Origin: Branchiostoma lanceolatum | Lineage: Eukaryota > Chordata > Leptocardii > Amphioxiformes > Branchiostomatidae | Assembly: GCF_035083965.1 (NCBI RefSeq) | Contig: NC_089723.1 | Location: 31,065,193-31,129,192, forward strand | Direction: 5' to 3' | DNA: 64,000 bases | Shown: piece after piece, positions 1-13,300 of the stretch | Layout of the letters: each line of letters begins with the position of its first letter | Numbering within the stretch: position 1 is the stretch's first letter | Made by a program: the position numbers and the translations under genes | The notes under the pieces: model-generated | What the model saw: only the letters and a program-made list of their open reading frames with translations | What the model was told of the DNA's origin: nothing | Database searches by the model: none

Positions 1-233
1 TTTCAAAACAGTATTTCATTTTTTTTTGGTATTAGTATTCACAACTTAGGCTGTTTATACCAGACATATGTATATCATGCAACACATGTACATACAGTTT
101 CTTGCAACATTTTTACAGTAATGGTTGCTACACAAAACACATACATATTAATCTTACAATATCATTAGTCAGTAATCCGCCAAATGACTGACTTGTAAAG
201 AAGGCATATAATAATAACAATAATAATAATTAC

Positions 234-239
234 TTTATT
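234..239 (-). promoter_or_regulatory. Candidate AATAAA polyadenylation signal
   Basis: A perfect AATAAA on the minus strand about 440 bases beyond the stop of the Tnp2-family gene. It lies in an (ATA)-rich stretch (about 205-240) that resembles the 3' tail of a retrotransposon, so its use by the gene is only possible. Nothing else gene-like was recognised in 1-679. Confidence 0.3.
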
Positions 240-679
240 GACAATTCATGCCTGAAGGCGAATGGTAAATATACAAGAAAAGGAGATAATTAATAATAAG
301 GTATAGTACACAATGGCAATATCTATGTAGCTACAGTACACAATAACGAAAAAAAGAGCAAAATACTTCTGTTGAGCTACAAAAAGATTGGCATGTCCTT
401 GTGAAAGACATCAATGCAACCAAAATCTTCTTTTTTAAACAAGGCTTCAAGTCTTCCGAAATTTTTGGCTACTAATAAAGAATTAAATAAACCCTGTTTT
501 GCAATGTTGTCACAATGGTGTGTGGAGGGCAGAAGTTTTACAGGGAGGGGGGTGCCAGCCACCTCCTAACCAGAACAGAGGGAATTTACATACACAATAG
601 CACAGTTTTTGGAACAAGTAGCATTATGGCTGGTCTAATGGCATATCACAATTACAATCCACTGTACATAGTGTGGAAG

Positions 680-1353
680 TTAGTCTTTCTCGACACGGTT
701 TGGGAACTTAGCTACATAGATATTGCCATTGATGTACATGCTTACAACCTTGCCAGATATATAACTCAACTTCACAGCAGCACATGCTTCTGTCACTTTA
801 CATTTGAAAATGTGGGGAACTGAATACAAAGGATTAGCATTTTCCGGATCCCCTTCGGTAGGAGCAACAGGCTCAAAACACTGTACTATTGCAAAATGCC
901 GGGACTTGACTGAGTCACATTGACAGGTTCTTTGAGCAAGACTGCAGCTGCATGTTCGGACAGATGCCTGCAGGAAGTACAGCACTTCGCCATAACAGGT
1001 GATGCCATTTGACATGAAAGCAATTGTGTAGGAATTGTGCCTGACTGGTCTTCCATACATGCGAGAGTGGATCATCTCGCCGTCTTTCATCAATCTGAGA
1101 AAAAAAAATACTCATCAATTCAGCTAATGATATAAATGTACTACTAGATGATTTCCTGGTCATTTAGCTCTGAAGATAATAACTTTTCTCATCAGGGATG
1201 CATTCCCACCCCCCACAAACCAAAATACTGAGTTATCCTTTTTCCTGGTTTGAGAAGAAACATAAAATTTTTGCTTACAGTTTGATTTATGCTTACCCAG
1301 TCCCCAACATTTTACACTACTCTCACACCATTGCAGCATTATACATGTATGTT

Positions 1354-1385
<32 letters not shown>

Positions 1386-4300
1386 CACACATAGCATTTT
1401 CATTTAGTAACTCTTGAACTAATCTCATGTTCGTCATCGACAGATTATACACATGTATAAAGATCAAAACAGCCATGACAGCAGTGTGCGGGAAAAACTT
1501 CTCACATCTATATAGTACAATATAGTAAGTGACAGTATGATGTCCTACTGTTACTGACCTCTGGTACACTATGAATCTTTCTGGCACAAAGTCCACATTG
1601 GCAAGCACCACATCCATATGGCATTTCTTCAAATTGCCATATGTTCCATTGGCCCTTCGGAACTCCTCTTTCAAAGTGCCAACCATGTGATACCCTTTGG
1701 CAATTTGTTGGAAATTTGACCTGAGAGGAAAAATATGTCATCATTTACTACTCTATCAGCAAGAAAGAACACTTATCATTGGTTGAAATATGTTTATAAG
1801 AATGTTTACATTAAGACAGAGTCCTTTACAATTGTAGGTGTTTTCTCTGTAGATTCTTCCTTTTCTTGTTCTTCATTTTGCGCAAAGTACTAGTAGTCAT
1901 CCAGTAGAAAAGTCACCATGCATGCATCTTATCAGCCTATTCAATAATCATTTGGAGATCATAGATTGAGATTATTTTGTCAGCTATAAATGCAAATCGA
2001 AGGGTTGTGGTCATACATGTACATGTACATGTACCTGATCTAAATGGAACAGGTGCCAACGATATCAGGAACTGTGAATGTTGCACAGAATTATTCTAGT
2101 CTTCACAGTCATAATTGCTTGCACAAAATCATGATTGTCAAAAGAACATACCTTTCCTCTGGTGATAGGACGACACTAGACAACCTGTCGTACAGCTTCC
2201 TAGAGGCTGTTCCTGGCTCAAAGCATTTCTCCCCCATCTCGGAAAACTTTTGCAGAATTGCAACAGCTCGCAAGACCTTGTACATTGAACAAAAGACGTG
2301 CAATGCTTAAATGATCACCAGTCCTCATGGATACATTATTTTTATCAGTCCGTGTTTTGCATGGCCTAATGGGTAACTTCTTTCTGATCAGGCAGGCTCA
2401 TGTGAAGGTTATAGCAATTAGAGAATGTAAATTTCCACTAACAGCATCAGTAAATACACATTCAAAAAACTGAAATATGAACAAATATGCACTTTGTATA
2501 GAGTATCTTAAAAAAAACTTATCAGCTGAACCAACACTGAACAGCTGAAAAGATTGTCTTTTGTAAGGATATACTGTTTTACAGAGATTACAGGAAGAGA
2601 ACATGAGTGCATTGTCAGCTAAATCCAGACATTTGATCTCTATTTCTGCATAGAAGGAATATGTGTAAAGATTTTAAAACTGATGTGTTTCCAAGAGAAG
2701 TCTTTTGGCTGTATCTACACTGTAGTTCCATCAAGCTTTGAGCGCATGATATGGTGGGAATGACTATCTAAAGCTTCATGGTACTGTAAATGCCATTATG
2801 TGCTGGTGTTATATATGTACATGTACACATTATTTACAGGGCATCAAAATGCTAACTTTTGCAACTTTGGACCCAAAAAGTAGCCAAATGGTATATTTTT
2901 GTCACTGAAATCCTAATAACATACAATTTAGCATGGGGATACCTAAGGGTATGTATGGGGGGTCCTGACAACGCTTTACGCTGAATTCAGAAGAACACCC
3001 TACATATTGCGCTAAACTCAAACAAGGCAATTACACAAAATTTGGTCGCTACAAATTATGTAACTAAGATGGCTTTCCCTTACGTTCAGGAAATAGTAAT
3101 AGACTGGAAGTCTTAATTCTCTCTTTCTCAATTATGTTGAAATTATCCATTTGAGGAGAGGAATTTGTTCATCAAATAGTTTCTTAAGACTAACAGGTAT
3201 GAAGATTCTCATCATGAAACCAACCTGCTCTTCAACTCCCTGTGTGCCATGGATGAGTCGAAGCACTTGGCCATTGACATCCTCGAAGAAAAAGCAGGAA
3301 TGTGCCCATAATGGCCCAAGTTCCCTCACTGTGTTCACATAGTGTAGCAGTGAATGAACGTTGAGTGATACTCGAGTGCTTCCTGTAGGATGTAGTTAAG
3401 ACATAGTCAGGGAACGTTCTAACTTATAGTATAAGTACAGACGTTGGGATGTATTTCATTCCATGTATTTTGTGAAGGTAAATTCATTTTTAGTACTTGA
3501 TACATATTATATATATATATCAGGAGGGCCCCACATTCATTTTCCTCTGAAATGTAATCAGCCCTTATATTTCAAGACACTTTGTAGCAACTCTTGCTAA
3601 TTTGCCATAAGGTGTAGCAAGACATGTGCATGTAGCATACTCCAGTCTTCCATGATTCAATTAAGTTTATATTCATCATTTTCTAATTCAATAGGAATTG
3701 GGACATACCATACATATGTTGTTTTCCATACCCCTCCACAAACTGCTTGAGGAGGTCATCTGCTTTCTGAAGGTCTGCCTCTGTGATGCTGTCTTTGAGC
3801 AAGATGTACATCGCACTCACCAGAAGTGCATAGTGCTCGTAGTATTTTGTTGGCAGAAAATGAAGCATGATGGGAAGGGAATAGAAGAGAAGCCACGCCC
3901 TGAGCTCTGATGCTAAAAAAAACACGAATATCTGAATTAGCATGTGAAGATGATGTAAAAATGCATTTTTCTTAATAGAGGTCCTGAAATTAAATTTCCT
4001 TGACATATAATGTAGTAATGGTTTCTTGTGATGAGAAGAGACACTTCCAAAATATGACTGCATGGCCGATGCTGATTGCTGTCTTTATAGTTATACCAAT
4101 AGATAGCAAGGTCAATTATTCAACAAAAGCCAACTTCATTCCTCACAAACTTAACAGTGCAAAAGGGTATTTCTGACATAGTAAGAAAGACTAGAATGCT
4201 GAATGTAGATAAGTCATTAATATGGACAAATTCTCTGCAAACTACTAGCAGGGTCGAAATACTTGGTTGCCCAATTGTGCCACACAACTATGTTTGGTGC

Positions 4301-7300
4301 AACTTTAATAGTCCGACTTAGTGTGTCATGTGAGTAGCCTCACCACTGTGCATGTGGGCACAAGTATGACTTGCATGTGCGAGTTTGTGGACATAAAATT
4401 GAAGTCATACATGTACTTATGAGAAGCTCTAGCTAGTGCAATTTTGAGTAGAAAATAATCCCCTTTTAAGTTCTACTCACATAAATTTCCACTCGAATGA
4501 AGAATTGTTGGCCAAACAAATTACACAATTAAGCAAGCAACATTTTGAATCCCTTTTGAAATTGATTTCAATCTATTTTCACAACTCAGTTGGACACATT
4601 TAGTAGTTAGCACTTCAAAAGCACCATCTTGGTGAATAGGGGCATAATACTTTGAAATTCCTGAATATGTAAAAAGTTGGTTGTGCAAGTAATTTCATTA
4701 TGATGCAAGTGATTTTTTACTTCTCTGCCAAAGCAAATAAGTAAGTAACCATTGCAAGTTGACCCAAAAATGTATTTGGAGACCTGGTGCTGGACATAAC
4801 GAATGGAATAAAGAGCTTCATGTATGATTGTATTGACTTTCAAATTGAAGATCTTTCTTTTTAATTTTCCTCCAAGCTTTTTTTTTAGATTTATCCACAT
4901 TAACTAATTTGCGGCCGTCTAGTGTTGCTTTTCTGCTAAAATCGTTTTTTATCAATAGTAAACGCAAGATAAAAATGCTGGATTTGTGAATATTGGGACA
5001 TGTTTTTTGAAACACTAAGACATCTTTACATTAACGAACCCCTGCTGTTAAAGTAAGTAAACCATGTTGATGGTAAAATGTTAAGCATGAAAAATGCCCT
5101 ACATTTTGAAAAAAATAATGTAAACATTTTCGCCATCATTTGTGAATTTTCTTATCCTGAACAATCTTTAAACTCTACTTAAGTAAAGTAATGATAAACA
5201 ATTGAAAACCTTGATTAGCATTATTAGAATTCACTTGTAGAGACCAAGATATGGGCATTGGACCTGTGGCAATCTGAAATGTTCATTGGCAACCTAGCGT
5301 TGGCCCACTTTTTAACTGTGCAACCTGGCCATAAAATGTTTTTCGAACCCTCTACAAGGCAGAGACTCTGCAACAGGCATTTTGCTGGGCCTGCTATTTT
5401 CATACAGTATGACTCTCTCACACACCTTTCCAGTGCTGCATGTGGTCTTGTATTGACCTTGGGGTCCGATGTATGTCGAGAGGTGGTCTCATAGCGAGCA
5501 GCATCTGATCGATCTCCTGCAAATGGTGTCCACAGTGGTAGTCTTCCTTCCTGTCAGATTTGAACCAAAGGGTCATGAGACCCTTTGTTATTCCAAGAAG
5601 AGCACCGTGCATGTAGTCGATCGTCATACCACGTATGAGGTTGAACTTTGGTGCAAGATAAAGCCAGGATGGGCCCTTGATTCCATACACCTGAATGGAC
5701 ATATACGATAGTGTAAGTGAGGGATGTCTTGTTTGCATGTACAAATTTGTACAACAGCAGCAACAGAATTTCAAGTAGGTTTTGTTCTATGCAAGACAGA
5801 AAAGTATTTCTTTTATTCCTCTAAGGAAAAGGTTAACAGTATTATTTATGCATCATTGTCATCTTGTCAAATAAGGCATGTGAAATAATGTTAAATCAAT
5901 TATACAACAATTTTCCTGATGGATACATAGTAGGCTCTTCAGATCTCCCAGCTTGAGCTTATGCTAAGGGGAAAGACCAAAGTGAGAGTTTTGGATGCAA
6001 TTATGTTCCAGGAATTTTTTTTGCAAACTTAAATGGGTTCATTGGAAGTGTATGAAAATATGCAATTCACAACGAAAGTCTATATTTTGTCATTTTGATT
6101 ACATCCATGCAATTCCTATGAGACTCAAAAGCAGTGCCATACCGTCTTCTTTGTTGTGTATGCCTCTGTAGCATGGGCGAATGTTTCTTCATGTGTCCTC
6201 AGCAGGTCATGTGTACCTCCTTCACCACATGGATACTGATGCCGACGATCAATATGTGAGCCTCGTTCAAGGCACTTTGGGCAGCCATGATACCCATTGT
6301 GTGCTGTCATGTCCATTACCAGAGCCTTCGCCTGCAGATCGCATGAACAGGCCACCAGAAATGCCCGGCACACAAAGGGATCCGTGTCTGGTGGTCTCAC
6401 TTCAAATCCTGGATAAAACAAAGGTCTTGCATTCAAGACGATTCTGCTTTCTAAAATTCCTAAGTACATGTAATACATAAAACAAAGTACAACAAAGGCT
6501 CTATTACTGTTTCTGATAATTAATTCAATATTCTGCATTCTAGGGAACAATAGTACCTGTAGGGTAAATAAATATCTACTGCACACTGGTGCACACAGTC
6601 AAAAAATAGGTGCACAGCTAGCTCCAATTTTGGGTGCACAAATGCACCCAGTATTTCAAACCGTGCAAATGACATTGATTGTGTAAGCCTACTTTTGCCA
6701 TGTACATTATTGCATAATCCATAGCATTCAATCACTTACCATCTGCAAGAGCCTTGATGCTTTTTGCCAGAGGAGGGAGATAGATTCTCATAACGGGCTT
6801 CCATTCCCCAAACCATAGACCAGCGATCACCATATTCTCACGACGTGTCCTGCAAAATGTAAGGGAAAAATTATGCAAATGAGGTCCTCATTAGCATAAT
6901 TTCCTAAAGGTACCTACATGTCAAATATGACATCCGTAGCTTTCACGGTAAGGGAAATACAAATTTTTGCATAAATTATGCAAATCAGGTCCTTATTAGC
7001 ATACTTTATGGCAAGATGTAATCACCTTTCCAAATATAACATCCGTACCATGTAACATAAGGTACGTACAACTTTCTGCAATATCATTATAAAGAGCTAC
7101 CACCCACATCTACTTTTTGGCAGAAGAAGAAGAAGAAAAAATCAGCTCCTCATTAGCATAATTTATGGCCAGGTGTGTTCACCTTTCCTCAAGGTACCTA
7201 TATCTCAAATATGACATCCGCAGCTTTTAAGGTAAGAGAAATACTAGTTTTTGCATAGATCATGCAAATGAGGTCCTCATTAGCATAATTCATTGTCAGG

Positions 7301-10300
7301 TGTATTCACCTTTTCTAAAGGTACCTACATCTCAAATATAACATCCGTACCATGTAACATAAGGTATAACTTTCTGCAATACCATTAGTAGAGCTGCCAC
7401 CTCACATCTACTTGGTTTTTGGTAGAAGAAGAAGAAAGAGGAAGAAGAAGAAGAACAGGCAAGCAAAAACAGTATATACCCTCCTAGGAGGGGAATATAA
7501 TGATTGAAAAACTGACTTTCTTTGACATTGGTTTTAAGAGCTAATGTCTGTAAAAACACAAGTGCACGCAGTAAAAAAACGATTTGGCTTATATTTTGCA
7601 CGGATATTTCTTGGCCCACAACCTCTGAAAATAGCTTTCTTTCTGCTCAACACACATCGTTGCCATGGCAACAGTCCAATCAAGCTTTGGGGCCATTTCG
7701 ACATGTTTTTGCAAAGTTTAGATACTTTAACGTGGCGGAAAACTAGAAAGGCCAATTTTGGGACCGTTGCTTAAACTTATTAATTTAAAGAAAAATGACG
7801 TACAGATAAATATGTGCACTTGGCCATCCTCAAAACAATATGATTTTTTTAGGCTGAAAAAACGTTGCTTCTTGCCTAACTTTGAGATTCTATAAGTCTC
7901 AAACAGTACTATATTTCTGCTTCAAATATAGATTACATTAAATAGCTAAAAATGAATGCTTGCAAAGTTTGGACTCTTTTTTGATACCCTAAGGCTGCTT
8001 CCAGAAGTAGGTCATTGAAAAAAAGGAATAAAAAATCTGACAAAGTAAGATAACAGTTATCTACGATTGTACATATTGGAAAATTTCAAACTTTGATCCA
8101 GCACCAAGAGTTGGACTCACCATAAATTTTCGTTTGGACCTCCAACCTTCGTCAAATGTTCGATCCACTGCGTTGAACGCCGGGAAGTCGGAGATGTAAT
8201 GACGTCAGCAGCGAATCGAAAACAGCAGGCAGACGGAATCTTCCACCGTCGCGGTTCAGGGAGGGGTGATGAGCCCTGATGTAAATCGCTTCCTTCACGC
8301 CCCTCACAAACCAGTCCTATTCCTTATCCAAAATGTGCACCTTATCAAGTGTCACTGTATGTCCCGGGACTCAATATGTATATGTACTGGGGCGTCTGTG
8401 CTCCAAAAACCTAGTTTTGAGTGAACGTGCCGTTTCCCCTATATGTACGTCTCTGTACACGGTCCTCTGATGTTCTGTCCTGCACAACGTATGTGGTAGA
8501 TCACCCCACACTTTTGTTCTTTCAGTGTCTTGTCTTTGGGTGAAACTAACAACTGCCTTAGTGTCCGAGTTGTTTTGAAGCAGGTTTTAATGCCGTACAT
8601 ACTGAAAATACCACCAGAAATGCCAGGCACTCCTGAGCGACGACAAGACCTACAGTAAACTCGGTAAGAAAGACCCCACGTCTGATTACATTAGGAACTG
8701 TTGATTAAAGTATTGCAAAAAATCAAAAAGGAAAAAGGGATAGACCACTCAAAATACTACAAATTATATATCCCACTATTGAGCTTCCACCAAAATTTTA
8801 TGGACTGCCTAAAATCCACAAGAACGGAACACCCCTTAGACCAATTGTGGGCAGTATTGACTTGATTACATATCCTAGTGCGAGACAATTAGCGGATATT
8901 TTATCCCCTTTGGTTGGACCATTGCCACACCATATTTAATTCGCAAGAGTAGAAGCCAACAAATTGCTACGTTCCTATGACGTCACAGCTTTGTTTATCT
9001 CAGTGCCAATAGGGAAAGCACTGGACATTATTTGTCAGAGACTAGAAGCAGATACAACCCTCGGACAGCGGTCTACACTTTGACCAGCACATGTGGTCAA
9101 CTTGATGAAAGTTTGTTTAGACTGTACATATTTTGTTTACAATGGAATTTACCGCCAGGTTCATGGAGCAGTAATGGGCTCTCCAGTTTCTCCAATTGTT
9201 TGCAACCTTTTCATGGAACAACTACATTTGTAGCTATCAGTACTGCCCCACCCCCCCCCCTCCACCATATATATGGTGGTATCCCTACGTTGATGATACA
9301 CTAAATTGAAGAAGGCCCACGCTGACGAACTCCATGAACATCTCAACAGTTTGGACCCAGACATCAAATTTATCACAGAGGAAGAACAGGACAGAACCCT
9401 GCCTTTCCTGGATACTCTCACAGTTGTGAAAGATGATGGTTCGTTGGACATAAGGATCTACCGTGAGAAAACCCACTCACACGGATCAATACTTTTAAAC
9501 TTTAAATCCAACCATCCTCTCGAACAAAAACTAGGGGTCATCCGGACTCTCTTCCACAGGGTGGACAGTATTATTACCAACCCCCAGGACAGAGATACGG
9601 AGAAAGAACACATCACTCAGGCCTTGTTAAACTGTGGTTACCCGAAGCGGGCGGTTACGAGCAAAGGCAACTGCACCCAAACCCACGACCACACTTAGTA
9701 GTATTCAAATGCCTTCCATGAGACAGAATAAGGCTTTGGTTGTCTTGCCTTACGTCACGAATCTCTTGGAAGCTCTGCAGAGGATTTTCAGTACGCACAT
9801 TGTGGGGTGATCTACCACATACGTTGTGCAGGACAGAACATCAGAGGACCGTGTACAGAGATGTACATAGGGGAAACGGCACGTTCACTCAAAACTTCGG
9901 AGCACAGACACCCCAGTGCATAACGTTGTTTAACATAAATTCGCGGGGTAATTAAATTCGCCATTTTTAGAAACGGTTTATTTTAGGGATATGTGCTAGA
10001 TGCAAAATCAGTTTTAACGCCAGCAATGCAAAACGAATAGACTAACGTATTTAGAACAATGGATGAAAAGCTCAAAAACTCTCCGTCCCTTATTGACAGA
10101 GTCTGGGGGCTTAGTAGGAGAATCACACTGCATGGTTGTTCACTGGTTTATAAGACAAATGTTACATCCGCTTCCTGCTAAACACAATCATTTACAAGCC
10201 AACTTATTGCAATCTCTTTTGCTAACCTGCAACTGCATTCTAAGTGTGATCGCAACTGCATTCTAAGTGTGATCAATCATCAAAACATTGTATTTTTCTT

Positions 10301-13300
10301 TGGTCACGTTTATATGACCTTGGCACTCTCTTCAAGTCGAGATGGGCACAACAGCTGCTGTGTAAAAGCTAATTAGTGGCAAGATATTAATGACGAATCT
10401 TCTCTCCTGGAATAATGTTTGCACCTGTCCAAGAGCAATGTCATTCTGCGTGCGGCGGACGGTAGTTTCAGGTTGAAATATTATTGTGTCAGCACGACTA
10501 GAGAGAAAATCTAAGATATATAGCATTAGTGCAATGTTAATACATGATACTAACAGAATAACAGAAAAAAGGATGGTTTATTGTTCTGCCAGATTGATTT
10601 CAATCAACTATTATCGGGAAAATGGCAATTTTATGTTAACCAACGTTACATATTGAGTCCCCGGGACATACAGTGACACTTGATAAGGTGCACATTTTGG
10701 ATAAGGAATAGGACTGGTTTGTGAGGGGCGTGAAGGAATCGATTTACATCAGGGCTCATCACCCCTCCCTGAACCGCGACGGTGGAAGATTCCGTCTGCC
10801 CGCTGTTTTCGATTCGCTGCTGACGTCATTACATCTCCGACTTCCCGGCGTTCAACGCAGTGGATCGAACATTTGACGAAGGTTGGAGGTCCAAACAAAA
10901 ATTTATGGTGAGTCCAACTCTTGGTGCTGGATCAAAGTTTGAAATTTTCCAATATGTACACCGATGAGCTCTCATGCGAATATCTATGTACGTTTTTTTC
11001 TGTCAAATGTTGACCTTAGTGTTGTTTATAAATTGCATGCTTGCAAAGGTTTAAATGCTCTTTTCTCTTGCTGTGGACTTGTCCCTGAAAGTAGGTCATT
11101 TTTACACTTGTCCTCTTTAATTTTTGGCTTCTTTAATTTGAACTAATTAAGATACCAAAGGCAAAGTAAGATTTGTTTCTGACTCAATTATTCTTAATCA
11201 AATCTTGACCTAAGTGTTTCAAATGGATGGTTTCTTGTTTCATTGCTGTGTTGCTGTCCCTGAAAGTAGGTCATTCCTTACAATAAACTCCCTTTGAGCT
11301 GATAAAAACACCAAAGTGAACTTCTTTTCACTTCGGACATTTTATCATGTGTGAACCATAGTGTTGTTCACCAAATGAAAAGTTTTAAAGGTTCGGTTCT
11401 TGTTTCATTGTTGTGTGGTTGTCCCAGAAATTAGGTTATTATTTACACTCGTTCCTACATGTTATTCAGATGGTGGCTGTCTTTCAGTTGAACCGCAGAG
11501 CTCTATGAGCATCGGTTCTGCGCAGCCTTCTCTGAGACGGCGTTCGCCGGGTCACGGCCGAACCTGGGTTTGACCCTGTTGCATGGGTGTAAACAACTAC
11601 CCGTGGTGCAAGAAAAATACCTCAGACCTACATAATTTTTATACTTTTTCATATCTACAGGACTTGCCCAGTACATCTATGTAGATCAAGGAACTTTGGT
11701 ATGAATTTAAAGCTGAAGATATGGGCTATCCCACTGTGGAAATAGCTGATTGGATCTAGGTGAACTCAACATCTTATGAGGTGTGGACCTAGTGGTTCTG
11801 ATGGCTGGGATGATGATCAGAAACACATGGTGCAGAACATGACCTAGTTTAATGAAAGGGCTAAGGCTCTCTTTACATTATACTTTTGCCGTCAGCGCCA
11901 CTGGCGTCAGCGCCACTGGCGACATCGGGAACCCCGTGTAAAGACAATTCCCGTCGACGAAGTCCCGCTGTCAACAAATTTTCTCCCGTCAGCTTCGAAG
12001 CCGTCGCCCGTCAGCACAGCGGGAGTCCCCGTCAACTTCAAACTCCGTCTAAAGAGAATACGTCGGGCTCGCGTCAGCGGGAGTCAGGGTTTCGGCGATT
12101 AGCATAAAGCACGCATTGATTAGCATACTGTAAGTCTACTTAGATCCCCGGTATATATATATAGAGAGAGATTCGCGGGATGAGCATGGAATATCTACAC
12201 ATAGACAAGGCTTTGCATTGTAGTTTAATACGGGCGGGGAGACGCCGTCTACCGTTGTACAATCATACAATTTTGTTTCTTGCTTTTGTTATGCTTACGC
12301 CGGATACTTTCTACAAGATGGCGAAATGCAAGCACCGCAGGTGTCTGTCAGATTTCCGGGCGGTGTGTCTAGAGACGTCGCGACAGCGGTCTCCCGACGG
12401 CGGGAAATTTCGCCGCTGACGGGAAAAACGTAATGTAAACTGCGCCTAAACAGAAACAAGACAGCAGGACTGGCGACAGCAGGAACCCAGTGTAAAGAGA
12501 ATTTGTTTTGTCATAGGCTCGAGATAAAAGTGGTTGGAAGGAGAGGGATGGGCTGCGCCTTCCAATACTGTGCCCTAGACATACATGTAGCAGATAACAA
12601 CCCACTATCCCTCTGGCCTCAAAAATACTATTGGACTGCCTTTACCTTTACCTTTACATAGTACACAACAATTAACCCTACATTGTATACTTAGTTCTTT
12701 GCACTTTGGCTACCCAAAGCCATTTGACTACTGTAGTAAGCTGTATTTATGGTTTTAATTTTTCATCGCTCATCAAAGTGCTGCTAGCTTTTCATGCTAC
12801 TTATTCTGTACATTGTTCTTAATTTATTTCATGCTGAAATCTGCAGGGTTAGGTGCAAGCCTTGATGATAGACATGTATATGTTATACATATGGCACAAA
12901 TGTTAAGGGTTGGAAACTGTCCAAATGCATTGCAGCTCATGTTAATTACCAAAAAGGTCAAACAAAATGCACTTACCGCATTCTAAATGGTAACTCGTTA
13001 ATCGCCAAATAAACTGGCCAAAGTCCGTAGTTTGAAGACCGGAACACTTTGATTCCGTCTGTGTTCATGATGAATGAAATGTTGCGCTGGTCCTGAAGTT
13101 CTGCGATGCTGTTGTAGATAGAGCCATCTGTTATATCTTCTATGGCTGAGGGGTGTTTTTTCTTTCGTTGCCTCTGTCTGATGATAGCTTGGTGGAAGTC
13201 TTTCCCTACGAAAACATGAAAATTGGACAAATGACGACAATGATTGCATATAGAATTAGATATGGGGTATAACCAAAAATACACAAATTTGCACTACCAT

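Noticed and set aside
11470..11640. tRNA-like GGGTTTGACCC sequence as another SINE
   Set aside because: No convincing A box or body match; left unassigned.
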